A stretch of 64,000 nucleotides of DNA from positions 682,001 through 746,000 of the forward strand of contig JABTUA010000002.1 in assembly GCA_015075635.1 (NCBI GenBank), given 5' to 3'. Positions 24,263 to 32,622 of this stretch are shown in pieces. Source of the DNA: Polyangiaceae bacterium. Lineage in GTDB: Bacteria; Myxococcota_A; Polyangia; Polyangiales; Polyangiaceae. A model generated the notes under the pieces. That model saw nothing but the letters and a program-made list of their open reading frames with translations. It searched no databases and had not been told where the DNA came from. Within the stretch, counting starts at the first letter, position 1, and each line of letters opens with the position of its first letter. Made by a program: the position numbers and the translations under genes.

Positions 24263-25906
24263 GTGTTCGAAGCGCTGACCAAAGGCTTTCGTGAAGCCAA
24301 GAATCGTCTCGCTGGGCTCGCCGAGCTGAACGAGAACAACATCAAGCCCGCGCTCAGCGAGGTGCGCCTGTCGTTGCTCGAGGCGGACGTCGAGATAGGC
24401 GTAGTCAAGCGCTTCCTCTCGAAGGTCGAGCAGAAGGCCATCGGCCAGACGGTCCAGACCCGGGTGAAGGTCGGCGGGGAGACCCACCGCGTGAGCGCCG
24501 AGGATCAGTTCGTCAAGGTCTGCCACGACGAGCTGATCGAGATGATGCAGAGCGACGCCGAGCCCGTCGCCTGGGCGGACAAGGGGCAGCGCACCGCCAT
24601 CATGATGGTGGGTCTGCAAGGCTCCGGCAAGACCACCACGGCGGCCAAGCTCGCCCGCTGGTTCGAGAAGCAGGACAAGAAGCCGATGCTGGTGGCGGCG
24701 GACATGCAGCGTCCCGCCGCGGTCGAACAGCTCAAGGTGCTGGGTGACCAGATCGGCATCCCGGTGTTCAACATCGCCGGCGCCACTCCGCTCGAAATCT
24801 GCACGCAGGCCGACGCCGAGGCGAAGAAGCTCGGGCGCGACGTCGTCATCTACGACACCGCCGGCCGCCTCGCCATCGACGAGCCGCTGATGCAGGAGCT
24901 GGCGGCGATCAAGAGCGCGATCGCGCCGAAGAACATCTACCTGGTCGTCGACGCGATGATCGGCCAGGACGCGGTGCAGACCGCCAAGTCGTTCAACGAG
25001 CGGCTGGGCATCACCGGCGTCGTGCTCACCAAGCTGGACGGCGACGCGCGCGGCGGTGCCGCGCTCAGCGTGCGCGAGGTCACCGGCGCGCCCATCGTCT
25101 TCACCGGCGTCGGCGAGACCCTGGACAAGCTCGAGCCGTTCCGCCCGGAGGGCATGGCCAGCCGCGTGCTCGGCATGGGCGACGTGGTGGGCCTGATCCA
25201 GGACTTCGAGCAGGTCGTCGATCAGAAGAAGGCCGAAGAAGACGCCCTGCGCATGATGCAGGGGGAGTTCACGCTCGAGGACTTCCTGAACCAAGTGCGG
25301 ATGATCCAACAGATGGGATCGCTGAAGGACCTGGTCGAGAAGATCCCGGGCATGGGCGGCATGCTCCCGGCGGGCGTGAACCTGGACGACAAGGAGCTGG
25401 TGCGCATCCAGGCGATGATCCAGTCGATGACGCTGCAAGAGCGCAAGGATCCTCACGCGCTGATCCGCGAGCCCGGTCGCGTGAAGCGCATCGCCAAGGG
25501 CTCCGCTCAGCCCGAGCAGGGCGTGACCGAGCTGATCCAGAAGTTCCTGTTCATGAAGCAGATGATGGGCGGCATGGGGGGGATGGGCGACCTGGGCATG
25601 CTCGGGAAGATCCCCGGCATGAAGAACATCGCTGCCGCGCGCCAGCTCAAGAAGGCCATGAAGGGCGGGGGCATGCCCGGCATGCCGGGCATGGGCTTCC
25701 CCGGCATGCCCGGCATGGGAATGCCCGGCATGGGGATGCCCGGCATGGGGATGCCCGGCATGGGCTTCCCGGGCATGGGCATGCCCGGCATGGGCGGCGC
25801 GGAGCCACCGAAGATGCGCCAGCTCAGCAAGGCCGAGAAGAACGCCAAGAAGGCCGACCGCAAGCGCGAGCGTGCGGCGCGCAAGAAGCACAAAGGAAAG
25901 AAATGA
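24263..25906 (+). CDS. ffh: Signal recognition particle protein Ffh, with Met-Pro-Gly repeat tail
   Basis: 547 residues from GTG 24263. SRP GTPase that targets nascent membrane and secreted proteins to FtsY and the Sec translocon. N domain ([22 protein letters not shown]), G domain with P-loop [29 protein letters not shown] and [10 protein letters not shown], and a Met-rich M domain ([31 protein letters not shown]) that binds SRP RNA and signal peptides. Bacterial Ffh is usually about 450-480 residues; the extra length is a GMPGM-type repeat of about 45 residues and a basic Lys/Arg-rich end ([15 protein letters not shown]). The stop overlaps the next gene by 4 nt (ATGA). Confidence 0.96.
   Translation: MFEALTKGFREAKNRLAGLAELNENNIKPALSEVRLSLLEADVEIGVVKRFLSKVEQKAIGQTVQTRVKVGGETHRVSAEDQFVKVCHDELIEMMQSDAEPVAWADKGQRTAIMMVGLQGSGKTTTAAKLARWFEKQDKKPMLVAADMQRPAAVEQLKVLGDQIGIPVFNIAGATPLEICTQADAEAKKLGRDVVIYDTAGRLAIDEPLMQELAAIKSAIAPKNIYLVVDAMIGQDAVQTAKSFNERLGITGVVLTKLDGDARGGAALSVREVTGAPIVFTGVGETLDKLEPFRPEGMASRVLGMGDVVGLIQDFEQVVDQKKAEEDALRMMQGEFTLEDFLNQVRMIQQMGSLKDLVEKIPGMGGMLPAGVNLDDKELVRIQAMIQSMTLQERKDPHALIREPGRVKRIAKGSAQPEQGVTELIQKFLFMKQMMGGMGGMGDLGMLGKIPGMKNIAAARQLKKAMKGGGMPGMPGMGFPGMPGMGMPGMGMPGMGMPGMGFPGMGMPGMGGAEPPKMRQLSKAEKNAKKADRKRERAARKKHKGKK
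25668..25800. repeat. GGCATGCCC-type tandem repeat encoding GMPGM in Ffh
   Basis: Repeats of ggcatgcccggcatg and close variants (with tt or gg replacing cc) encode GMPGM/GMGFPGM units. Every unit keeps Met, suggesting selection on the protein rather than only replication slippage. Confidence 0.85.
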
Positions 25907-26547
25907 CGGGGTTGTCGCGACTGAGTCTGGGGCTCTTCGTCTCGCTGGTTGTCTCGGCTTGCGCCAAGGAGCCGAAGCAGGATCCCGCGAGCATCGACAC
26001 GAACCTCGCGCAATACGTGCTCGACGAGGTGCCGAACGATTTGAAGAACACCACCTTCATCGACTTCGAGGGCAAGGTTCAGCTCATCGGCTGGGAGCTC
26101 GAGCCGGCCGGCGTGGTCGGGCCGGGCCAGAAGCTGAAGCTGAAGCTCTACTGGAAGAGCGCGCAGAAGCTCGGTCCGGGCTGGAGCCTGTTCACGCACT
26201 TCGTCGCTCCCGGCGGGGCACGCGTCGACGCCAACATGGGAGGCGTCGCCTTCGACGACATCGGCCCTTTGCGCGCGCGAAGCGGCGCCGGCACCCCGCA
26301 GGCGCTGGGGCCCAGCGCCTGGCAGCCCGGCAAGATCTACGTGGACGTTCAGGAGCTCGAGATGCCGCGCCAGCTCGTCGTGCCCGAGGTCGGCATCGTG
26401 GTCGGCGTCTGGAAGGGCGGGACCCGACTGGATCCGATCAGCGGCTCTTCGGACCGCGAGCGCCGCGCCATCGTCACCCACGTCAAGACGGGAGTCACGC
26501 CGCCCCCGCCCGCGAGGCGCGCCGAGCGCCCCCAGCAGAAGTCCTGA
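25903..26547 (+). CDS. Lipoprotein with beta-sandwich domain, paralog of the next gene
   Basis: 214 residues. Signal [20 protein letters not shown]. One domain of about 150 residues: [70 protein letters not shown]. The pattern (effect on drag-like phrases FxGKVxLxG ... LxLYW ... GW.LFTH ... W.PGK.YVD) resembles beta-sandwich domains found at the C-termini of some ArnT/PMT-type glycosyltransferases; that link is tentative. Overlaps ffh by ATGA and is 9 nt before its larger paralog. Confidence 0.8.
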   Translation: MTGLSRLSLGLFVSLVVSACAKEPKQDPASIDTNLAQYVLDEVPNDLKNTTFIDFEGKVQLIGWELEPAGVVGPGQKLKLKLYWKSAQKLGPGWSLFTHFVAPGGARVDANMGGVAFDDIGPLRARSGAGTPQALGPSAWQPGKIYVDVQELEMPRQLVVPEVGIVVGVWKGGTRLDPISGSSDRERRAIVTHVKTGVTPPPPARRAERPQQKS

Positions 26548-26556
26548 ACCGGAGAC

Positions 26557-28044
26557 ATGCACATGCGTCGCTCGGGATCGATCTTCGCCTCCATCGCCCT
26601 CTCGCTCACCTTGGCCGCCTGCGTCGGCGGCTCGACGGACACGAGCGCCGAAGACAAGGAGCGCCTCAAGGTCTACGTGCTCGACAAGGCACCGGAGGAC
26701 ATGCCGGTGAAGCTCGGGGTCAACTTCGACGGCAAGGTCACGTTGCTGGGCGCCAAGATCACGCCCGCCGGTGTCGCGAAGGCAGGCACGCAGGTGAAGG
26801 TCACCATGTATTGGCGCGCGGACAAGAAGCTGGAGGCCGGCTGGAACTTGTTCACGCACGTGCTCGACGGCTCCGGCGAGCGCATCCTGAACATCGACAA
26901 CGTCGGCCCGCTGCGCGAGTGGAAGGGAGACAAGCAGGTGCTGTCGCCCAGCCAGTGGGAGCCCGGCAAGGTCTACGTGGACGAGCAGGACTTCACCGTC
27001 CCGAACAACCTGCGCACCGACAAGATCCAGTTCACGACCGGCATCTGGCGCGAGAACGATCGCCTGAAGATCATCGGCGGCCCGGCCGATCGGGAGAACC
27101 GCGGCATCGTCGCCACCATCTCGACCGGGGCCCCGGCCACACCGGCCACGCCTGAGCCGAGCACGCGCGTGCCCGCGCTCCGGGTGAACAAGCTGGACAA
27201 GGGCGTGAAGCTCACCCTCGACGGCAAGCTGGACGAGCCGGCCTGGGCCAGCGCTCCCTCCACTGGCCCGTTCGTGGACGTGCGCAACGGCAAGCCCGCC
27301 GCGGGCTTCCCCGTCAGCGGAAGCGTGAAGCTCTTGTGGGACGAGCAGAACCTCTACCTCGGCTTCGACGTGAAGGATCCGGACATCGTGAGCGGCTTCG
27401 ACAAGAAGCAGAAGGATCCGCACCTCTGGACCAAGGACACCGTCGAGATCATGGTCGACCCCGATGGCGACGGTGACAACAAGGACTACTACGAGATCCA
27501 GGTCAACCCCGAAGGCCTGGTGTTCGACTCGCAGTTCGACGACTACAACTCGCCCAAGAAGGATCCAGACGGTCCCTTCGGTCACCAGGAGTGGGAAGCC
27601 AAGCTGAAGAGCGGCATCGTGGTGAACGGCACGCTCGACAAGCCGGGCGACAAGGACGAAGGCTACGTGGTCGAGCTCGCCATCCCGTGGAAGAGCTTCG
27701 GCAAGGCCAAGGCCGCGCCGCCCAAGATCGGCGACATCTGGCGCATGAACTTCTACGCGATGCAGGAGAACAACGGCGTCGCCTGGAGCGCCATCCTGGG
27801 CCAGGGCAACTTCCATCGCGCCTCGCGCTTCGGCCGCGTGATGTTCGCGGACAAGGACTTCGTGCCGCCGGTCCCGTTCGGGGCGCCGGGAGCCGCGCCG
27901 ATGCTGCTCGCGCCCCCGCCGCCCCCGCCCGGCCCGTCCGGCTCCGCCCCGCCCGGCGCCATGCCGCGCCTGCGAGTCGCCCCCGGCATCATCCGCACGC
28001 CGCCGCCGATCGTGCCGCCGCCGCCCCAGCAGCCGCCGCCCTGA
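26557..28044 (+). CDS. Lipoprotein with beta-sandwich domain and CBM9-like carbohydrate-binding domain
   Basis: 495 residues. Signal MHMRRSGSIFASIALSLTLAAC. Residues of about 30-190 are a paralog of the preceding protein (YVLDKAPEDM, FDGKVTLLGAKITPAGV, GWNLFTHV, WEPGKVYVDEQDF). Residues of about 210-445 are CBM9-like: LTLDGKLDEPAWASAPSTGP, VKLLWDEQNLYLGFDVKDPD, LWTKDTVEIMVDPDGDGDNK, YYEIQVNPEG, VELAIPWKSF and WRMNFYAMQ. A Pro-rich tail of about 50 residues closes the protein. Probably binds or displays on cell-surface polysaccharide. A GGAG precedes the ATG. Confidence 0.87.
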   Translation: MHMRRSGSIFASIALSLTLAACVGGSTDTSAEDKERLKVYVLDKAPEDMPVKLGVNFDGKVTLLGAKITPAGVAKAGTQVKVTMYWRADKKLEAGWNLFTHVLDGSGERILNIDNVGPLREWKGDKQVLSPSQWEPGKVYVDEQDFTVPNNLRTDKIQFTTGIWRENDRLKIIGGPADRENRGIVATISTGAPATPATPEPSTRVPALRVNKLDKGVKLTLDGKLDEPAWASAPSTGPFVDVRNGKPAAGFPVSGSVKLLWDEQNLYLGFDVKDPDIVSGFDKKQKDPHLWTKDTVEIMVDPDGDGDNKDYYEIQVNPEGLVFDSQFDDYNSPKKDPDGPFGHQEWEAKLKSGIVVNGTLDKPGDKDEGYVVELAIPWKSFGKAKAAPPKIGDIWRMNFYAMQENNGVAWSAILGQGNFHRASRFGRVMFADKDFVPPVPFGAPGAAPMLLAPPPPPPGPSGSAPPGAMPRLRVAPGIIRTPPPIVPPPPQQPPP

Positions 28045-28050
28045 CCCGAG

Positions 28051-29097
28051 TCAGCGGCCCAGGTAGAGCCCGCGATCGCCCCGCGTCCCGCCTGTCTTCT
28101 CGTCCCCGCGCTGGCCGTTGATCGGTTTGTCGTGCCAGAACTCCCAGCGGCGCTCGCCGAAGTGCCACGACGCGAAGCTCAGGCGCGTGTCCGTGATCCG
28201 CACCACGCCGAAGCTCCACTGCTCGTGCTTGGTGGAGCCCACGTTGTAGACGTCGATGCCCTCCCAGCGGTAGCGGCCGGAGGCGTGGTAGTGCCCGTGA
28301 AATAGCGCGACGACGTTGTAGCCGAACACCACCCGCGCGAGGTCGGCGCGGTAGCGCCCGTCGCCGAACCAGTTGTCTGTCGAGTAAGGGCCACGCAACG
28401 GGAAGTGCTGGTAGACGACCACCGGTCGCTCCTTTCCGACGCGCGCCAGATCGCGCTCCAGGAACGCGAGCCCCTCCTCGTCCGGCGCCTCGCCCAGGCA
28501 CACCACCCGCAGGTCGTCCCAGTCGAAGGCGTAGCGCGTGCCGCCGTGACGTTCGCGGATCCGATCGAGGGTGAACCAGCTGTGGTTCTTGTCGTGATTG
28601 CCGTGCGCCTCGTACACCGGCCAGGCGAGCTGCCCGTCGGCGCCGCGGTGCCCGTACCAGCTGACGAAATGGCTCCACTGCCAGGGCTTGCCGTCTTCGG
28701 TCAGATCGCCGGCGATCAGGACGCCGCGAGGCGTGCCGACCGCGCCGCCGAGGTCGCTCGGGAACGGGCGTCCCGGCAGGCCGTTCATCTCGGCGATCTG
28801 CTTGGCGTTGAGCCGATCGCTGTCGGACGGCTCCTTCACGGGGTCGCGTAAGCCGCCGTCCGCTCCGTGCTCCGACGCCGCGAAGCCCACGTGGGTGTCC
28901 GCCGCGACCAGGAAGGTGACGTCGAGGCTGCCGAGGCGTGCCTGCCGGAGCGGCGGCTCCGGCGCTGCCGCGGAGACCTCCGCCGCGAGGGCGCGGCGCG
29001 GCGCTTCGTGCCGAATGCCCCGCCCGAGCCACAGCGCACAGGCCAGGGTCAGCGCGCCGGCCCCGAAGAGCGACAGCTTCCTGATGGCGGGGCTCAC
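28051..29097 (-). CDS. Exported calcineurin-like metallophosphoesterase
   Basis: 348 residues. N-terminal membrane anchor or signal (LSLFGAGALTLACALWLG). Metallophosphoesterase metal ligands all present: DTHVGF (D-x-H), GDLTED (G-D), GNHDK (G-N-H-D), VYQHFP (H) and FHGHYH (G-H-x-H). Hydrolyses phosphoesters with a binuclear metal centre; substrate unknown. GTG start at 29097. Its stop converges on the CBM9 lipoprotein with 6 nt between. The two small genes upstream (29140-30083) are on the same strand and may be in the same transcript. Confidence 0.87.
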   Translation of the reverse strand: MSPAIRKLSLFGAGALTLACALWLGRGIRHEAPRRALAAEVSAAAPEPPLRQARLGSLDVTFLVAADTHVGFAASEHGADGGLRDPVKEPSDSDRLNAKQIAEMNGLPGRPFPSDLGGAVGTPRGVLIAGDLTEDGKPWQWSHFVSWYGHRGADGQLAWPVYEAHGNHDKNHSWFTLDRIRERHGGTRYAFDWDDLRVVCLGEAPDEEGLAFLERDLARVGKERPVVVYQHFPLRGPYSTDNWFGDGRYRADLARVVFGYNVVALFHGHYHASGRYRWEGIDVYNVGSTKHEQWSFGVVRITDTRLSFASWHFGERRWEFWHDKPINGQRGDEKTGGTRGDRGLYLGR

Positions 29098-29139
29098 CTT
29101 GCCAGGATGGGGCCCCGCTCCCGGTCCCGCCAGCCTGGC

Positions 29140-29550
29140 TCACCGGAGCTTGTACTTGGCCACCACCTGGCCCTCGATCTCCGCGCAACGGCTGGCCTTC
29201 TGCTTGCCGGCGGCGACGTCGCGCTCGGCGCCCGCGAGCAGCTCGCCCGCCCGCCGGGCGTCATCGTCACCGGCGTCCGAGGCCAGGGACTTCTTCACGG
29301 CGCGCACCGCGTCCAGGCCCTTGGTGTAGAGCTCGTAGGCCGAGACGCACTCGGTCCGCAGGCCGCACACGTCCGGCAGCTCGCACGGTACGGCGCGGAG
29401 CGCGGCAAGCCGGGCCGGCTTGTCCTCGTTGTCGGCCTCGCGCAGCGCGCGCACGGCGCTCACCACACGCTCCGCCTCGGCCCGCGCGCCGGCGCTGGCG
29501 CCGCCTTCACACGCGACCGTCAGGAGCAGAGCGAGCGCGCCGGCCCTCAG
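29140..29550 (-). CDS. Small lipoprotein with inferred CTG start
   Basis: 136 residues if read from CTG 29550. That codon overlaps the upstream TGA (29549-29547) as CTGA and gives a good lipoprotein signal (LRAGALALLLTVAC). No ATG, GTG or TTG lies upstream within the signal region; the first conventional start (GTG 29466) would remove the signal and lipobox. The mature part is helical with Cys (LPDVCGLRTECVSAYEL, KASRCAEIEGQ). Function unknown. Start choice is inferred from the signal and from coupling to the upstream gene. Confidence 0.65.
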   Translation of the reverse strand: MRAGALALLLTVACEGGASAGARAEAERVVSAVRALREADNEDKPARLAALRAVPCELPDVCGLRTECVSAYELYTKGLDAVRAVKKSLASDAGDDDARRAGELLAGAERDVAAGKQKASRCAEIEGQVVAKYKLR

Positions 29551-30083
29551 TCGGCCGCCTTGGGCGCGGGTCCCATCTGCACGCGCTCACCGACATACGA
29601 GCCGATCAGCGTGAAGAACACGCCGAGGGCGCTCATCAGCACGTACATCCACCAGGGCATCGTCTTCACGGTCTGGCCGCGCAAGAGCAGGAAGGCAGTG
29701 GGGATGGCCACCAAGAACGCGGCCACCACCGGCTCGACGAAGGTGCGTCCGGGGGAGATCAGCCCGATCAACAGGCCTCCGATGAACCACACCGGGATGG
29801 CGATCAACATGCCTGCGGAGCCTTCGAAGTCGAAGGCCGGCACGACCATGGGCAGGCCCATGACGATTGCCGCGGTCAGCACGCCCTGAATCACCAGGGC
29901 GATACCGAACCACATCAGGCTGAAGCCCTCCTGCTGGTAGCGGCGCTCGAGCTCCTCCTGGCGCGACATCACGCGCTTCAGGTCCTCGACCTTCGCTCCG
30001 CAGGACACGCAGCGGTTGTTGGGCAGCGGCGAGTTGTTCTTGAAGCCGCAGGAGGGGCAGATGATCTTTTTGGGGGCAGCCAT
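29547..30083 (-). CDS. Zinc-ribbon membrane protein, four TMs
   Basis: 178 residues from the ATG at 30083. An N-terminal zinc ribbon with paired Cys (ICPSCGFKNNSPLPNNRCVS and CGAK) is followed by a charged helix (MSRQEELERRYQQEGF) and four TMs (LMWFGIALVIQGVLTAAIVM, MLIAIPVWFIGGLLIGLI, VEPVVAAFLVAIPTAFLL, YVLMSALGVFFTLIGSYV). Function unknown. Its stop overlaps the inferred start of the small lipoprotein gene. Confidence 0.78.
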   Translation of the reverse strand: MAAPKKIICPSCGFKNNSPLPNNRCVSCGAKVEDLKRVMSRQEELERRYQQEGFSLMWFGIALVIQGVLTAAIVMGLPMVVPAFDFEGSAGMLIAIPVWFIGGLLIGLISPGRTFVEPVVAAFLVAIPTAFLLLRGQTVKTMPWWMYVLMSALGVFFTLIGSYVGERVQMGPAPKAAD

Positions 30084-30154
30084 GACTACGGCCTGAGCCC
30101 GTCCCGGGGCTCGGGGCGACCAGCCTAGCCGGAAATCCCGAGGGCGGAAAACAG

Positions 30155-30179
30155 GGGCGCGGCCGCGGCCCGCGCGCCC
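30155..30179. repeat. GC-rich inverted repeat in a 182-bp divergent intergenic region
   Basis: GGGCGCG (30155-30161) and CGCGCCC (30173-30179) with an 11-nt loop. The region 30084-30265 separates the zinc-ribbon gene (minus) from the two-TM gene (plus) and must hold both promoters. A TATATCG at about 30192-30198 is a candidate -10 for the plus side. Confidence 0.4.
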
Positions 30180-30265
30180 GGGGCAAATCCGCGGTATATC
30201 GAAGGGGTCGGCCTCGCAGAGCCAGCCCTGGAACCTCTGCCCCGAGCCGGCTGTCCGAGCCCCCG

Positions 30266-30925
30266 ATGACCCGCCGCCCCGCCGCCGAGCTCCCGCCGCT
30301 AGCGCTCCCGGTCGAAACCGACCCCGAGCTCGAGGCGCTGCCGACCCCACGGCGCCCCGGCCGGACGCTGACGCTCACCACCATGACCGTGACCGCGGTG
30401 CTGGCGCTCGGCATGGTGTGGGCGATCCGCGGCGAGGCCGGCTACGCGTTGCACAAGGGCTCGCCGACCAGCCTCGGGAACCTCACCGAGCTCGAGCCGC
30501 GGCCAGAGCTCGCCAACACCTGGGTGCAGGGAGAGGCGCTGCTCAGCTCGACGCGTGCCGTGCGTTACAGTCGTCCGCTGGAGCAGGGGGGCTACCGCCT
30601 GGCGCCCATCGCGGGCAACGATCGCGTCTGGGTGCAGGTGCGCGTGCCCGACGGCATGGAAGGTCCCCGCTTCGTACCACCTACCTCCTTCGTGGGGCGC
30701 CTGATCCCGTTCTCCCAAGCCAGCATCCGCCACTCGGGGCTGACGGACGCCGCGGCGCGAGCCAGCGAGGGCAAGCTCCCGGAGAACGCCTGGCTCTTGA
30801 TCGACGGCGAGGCCCCGACGACCACGCGCTGGGCGCTCGGTCTCGTCGTGCTGTTCCTGGCCTTCGCGTGCTTCAACATCTGGGGCCTCGTCCGCCTGCT
30901 CAGGCCGGTAGTAGAAGACGGCTGA
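30266..30925 (+). CDS. Two-TM membrane protein of unknown function
   Basis: 219 residues. Pro-rich cytoplasmic N-terminus, TM1 at about 36-54 (TTMTVTAVLALGMVWAI), a periplasmic domain of about 135 residues (ANTWVQGEALLSSTRAVRYS, NDRVWVQVRVPDGMEGPRFV), TM2 at about 192-212 (WALGLVVLFLAFACFNIWGL) and a short tail. I do not recognise the family. Precedes purM by 21 nt, so it may be in the same transcript. Confidence 0.72.
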   Translation: MTRRPAAELPPLALPVETDPELEALPTPRRPGRTLTLTTMTVTAVLALGMVWAIRGEAGYALHKGSPTSLGNLTELEPRPELANTWVQGEALLSSTRAVRYSRPLEQGGYRLAPIAGNDRVWVQVRVPDGMEGPRFVPPTSFVGRLIPFSQASIRHSGLTDAAARASEGKLPENAWLLIDGEAPTTTRWALGLVVLFLAFACFNIWGLVRLLRPVVEDG

Positions 30926-30946
30926 CATCCCGTGTAGAAGGCCGGC

Positions 30947-31993
30947 ATGGCCGTCACCTACCGCGACGCTGGAGTGGACATCGACGCGGGCGACGAGCTC
31001 GTCGAGCGCATCAAGCCGCTGGCCCGGAGCACCCGCATCGCGGAGGTCGTGGACGGCGTGGGCGGTTTCGCCGGGCTGTGCGCGCTGCCCTCGGACGTCG
31101 AGGACCCACTCCTGGTCAGCGGAACGGACGGCGTCGGCACCAAGCTGAAGGTCGCTTTCGCCACCGGCAAGCACGACAGCATCGGCATCGATCTGGTGGC
31201 GATGTGCGCCAACGACGTGCTCACCACCGGCGCGCGCCCGCTGTTCTTCTTGGACTACTTCGCCTGCGGCAAGCTCGACGTCGCTGTCGCCGAGCGGGTC
31301 ATCGCCGGCATCGCAGACGGCTGCAGGCAGGCGGGGTGCGCCCTGATCGGCGGCGAGACCGCGGAGCTGCCGGGCATGTACCAAGAGGGCGAGTACGACC
31401 TCGCCGGCTTCTGCGTCGGCGTGGTGGCCCGGAAGGCGGTGCTCGGCCCGGCTCGTGTAGAGGTGGGTGACGCGGTGATCGGCGTCGCGTCGAGCGGCCT
31501 GCACTCGAACGGATACTCTCTGGCGCGGCGCGTGCTCGAGCAGGAGATGAAGCTCGCGCTCGACGCCCGCCTGCCCGAGCTCGAGGAGAGCGTCGGCGAC
31601 ACCCTGCTCACGCCGACGAGGATCTACGCCAAGGCCTGCCTGGGCCTGGGCAAGGCGCTGGGATCGGGCCTGCACGCTTTGTGTCACGTCACCGGCGGCG
31701 GCATCGAGGGCAACCTGCCGCGCGTCTTGCCGGCTGGAACGAGCGCGAGAATTCGGCTCGGGCACCGCCGGCCTCGGGTGTTCGACGTGATCGCGCGCGG
31801 CGGGCCCGTCACCGAAGCGGAGATGCGCCGGACCTTCAACCTGGGGGTCGGCCTGGTCGCAGTGGTCGAGGGACGGCGACGCGACGCCGCCCTCGCCGCG
31901 CTCGGGGCAGCGGGCGAGGAGGCATGGAGCATGGGCGAGATCGTCGCGACCGAGCCCGGCGCCGAGGCCAGCGTCGAGGTCGTGGAGGGCTGA
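30947..31993 (+). CDS. purM: Phosphoribosylformylglycinamidine cyclo-ligase PurM
   Basis: 348 residues. ATP-dependent closure of FGAM to aminoimidazole ribonucleotide in purine synthesis. Family signatures: TYRDAGVDIDAGDELVERIK, VSGTDGVGTKLKVA, GIDLVAMCANDVLTTGARPL, FFLDYFACGKLD, LIGGETAELPGMYQEGEYDL, GVASSGLHSNGYSLARRVL and HVTGGGIEGNLPRVLP. Full length. Purine operon with purN, 2 nt downstream. Confidence 0.97.
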   Translation: MAVTYRDAGVDIDAGDELVERIKPLARSTRIAEVVDGVGGFAGLCALPSDVEDPLLVSGTDGVGTKLKVAFATGKHDSIGIDLVAMCANDVLTTGARPLFFLDYFACGKLDVAVAERVIAGIADGCRQAGCALIGGETAELPGMYQEGEYDLAGFCVGVVARKAVLGPARVEVGDAVIGVASSGLHSNGYSLARRVLEQEMKLALDARLPELEESVGDTLLTPTRIYAKACLGLGKALGSGLHALCHVTGGGIEGNLPRVLPAGTSARIRLGHRRPRVFDVIARGGPVTEAEMRRTFNLGVGLVAVVEGRRRDAALAALGAAGEEAWSMGEIVATEPGAEASVEVVEG

Positions 31994-31995
31994 GC

Positions 31996-32622
31996 TTGCT
32001 CGAGCTGGGCGTGCTGGTCTCCGGCAGCGGGACCAACCTTCAGGCGGTCCTGGATGCGATCGCCAACCGGCAGCTCGACGCGCGGGTGCGCCTGGTCATC
32101 TCCAACAAAGCCGGCGCCCCCGCCCTGGAGCGCGCGCGGCGCGCGGGCGTCTCCACGCTGGTCTTGTCGCACCGGGACTTCGCCACGCGCGAGGCCTACG
32201 ACGACGAGCTGGTGGAAGCGCTCACCTCCGCCCGGGTGGGGCTGGTGCTCTTGGCCGGCTTCATGCGCATGCTCACGCCGGTGTTCCTACGGGCCTTTCC
32301 GGCGCGCATCGTCAACATCCACCCCTCGCTCTTGCCCGCCTTCCCCGGCCTGCGCGCCCAGGCGCAGGCGCTGGCCCACGGCGTGAAGCTCAGCGGGTGC
32401 ACGGTGCACTTCGTGGACGACGGCGTGGACACGGGGCCCATCATCACGCAGCGCGCGGTGCCGGTGCTGGACGACGACAGCGTCGAGAGCCTGACCGCGC
32501 GCATCCTGGAGCAGGAGCACCTGGCGCTGGTGGAGGCGCTCGGCTGGCTGGCAGCGGGCCGGGTCGAGCTGGTCGCGGCGACTGCCGAATCGCGCGGGCG
32601 CGCGCGGCTGAGGGCCGGGTGA
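31996..32622 (+). CDS. purN: Phosphoribosylglycinamide formyltransferase PurN
   Basis: 208 residues from the TTG at 31996, 2 nt after the purM stop; this is the first start giving the N-terminal LGVLVSGSGTNLQAVLDAI. Transfers formyl from 10-formyl-THF to GAR. Catalytic residues visible: Asn and His in VNIHPSLLPAFPG and Asp in HFVDDGVDTGPII. Full length for the family. Its TGA overlaps the GTG of the next gene. Confidence 0.95.
   Translation: MLELGVLVSGSGTNLQAVLDAIANRQLDARVRLVISNKAGAPALERARRAGVSTLVLSHRDFATREAYDDELVEALTSARVGLVLLAGFMRMLTPVFLRAFPARIVNIHPSLLPAFPGLRAQAQALAHGVKLSGCTVHFVDDGVDTGPIITQRAVPVLDDDSVESLTARILEQEHLALVEALGWLAAGRVELVAATAESRGRARLRAG

Noticed and set aside
25668..25800. Regular short repeats suggesting a CRISPR-like array
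   Set aside because: They are in-frame codon repeats of ffh with no unique spacers; likewise 17641-17918 in the pseudokinase.
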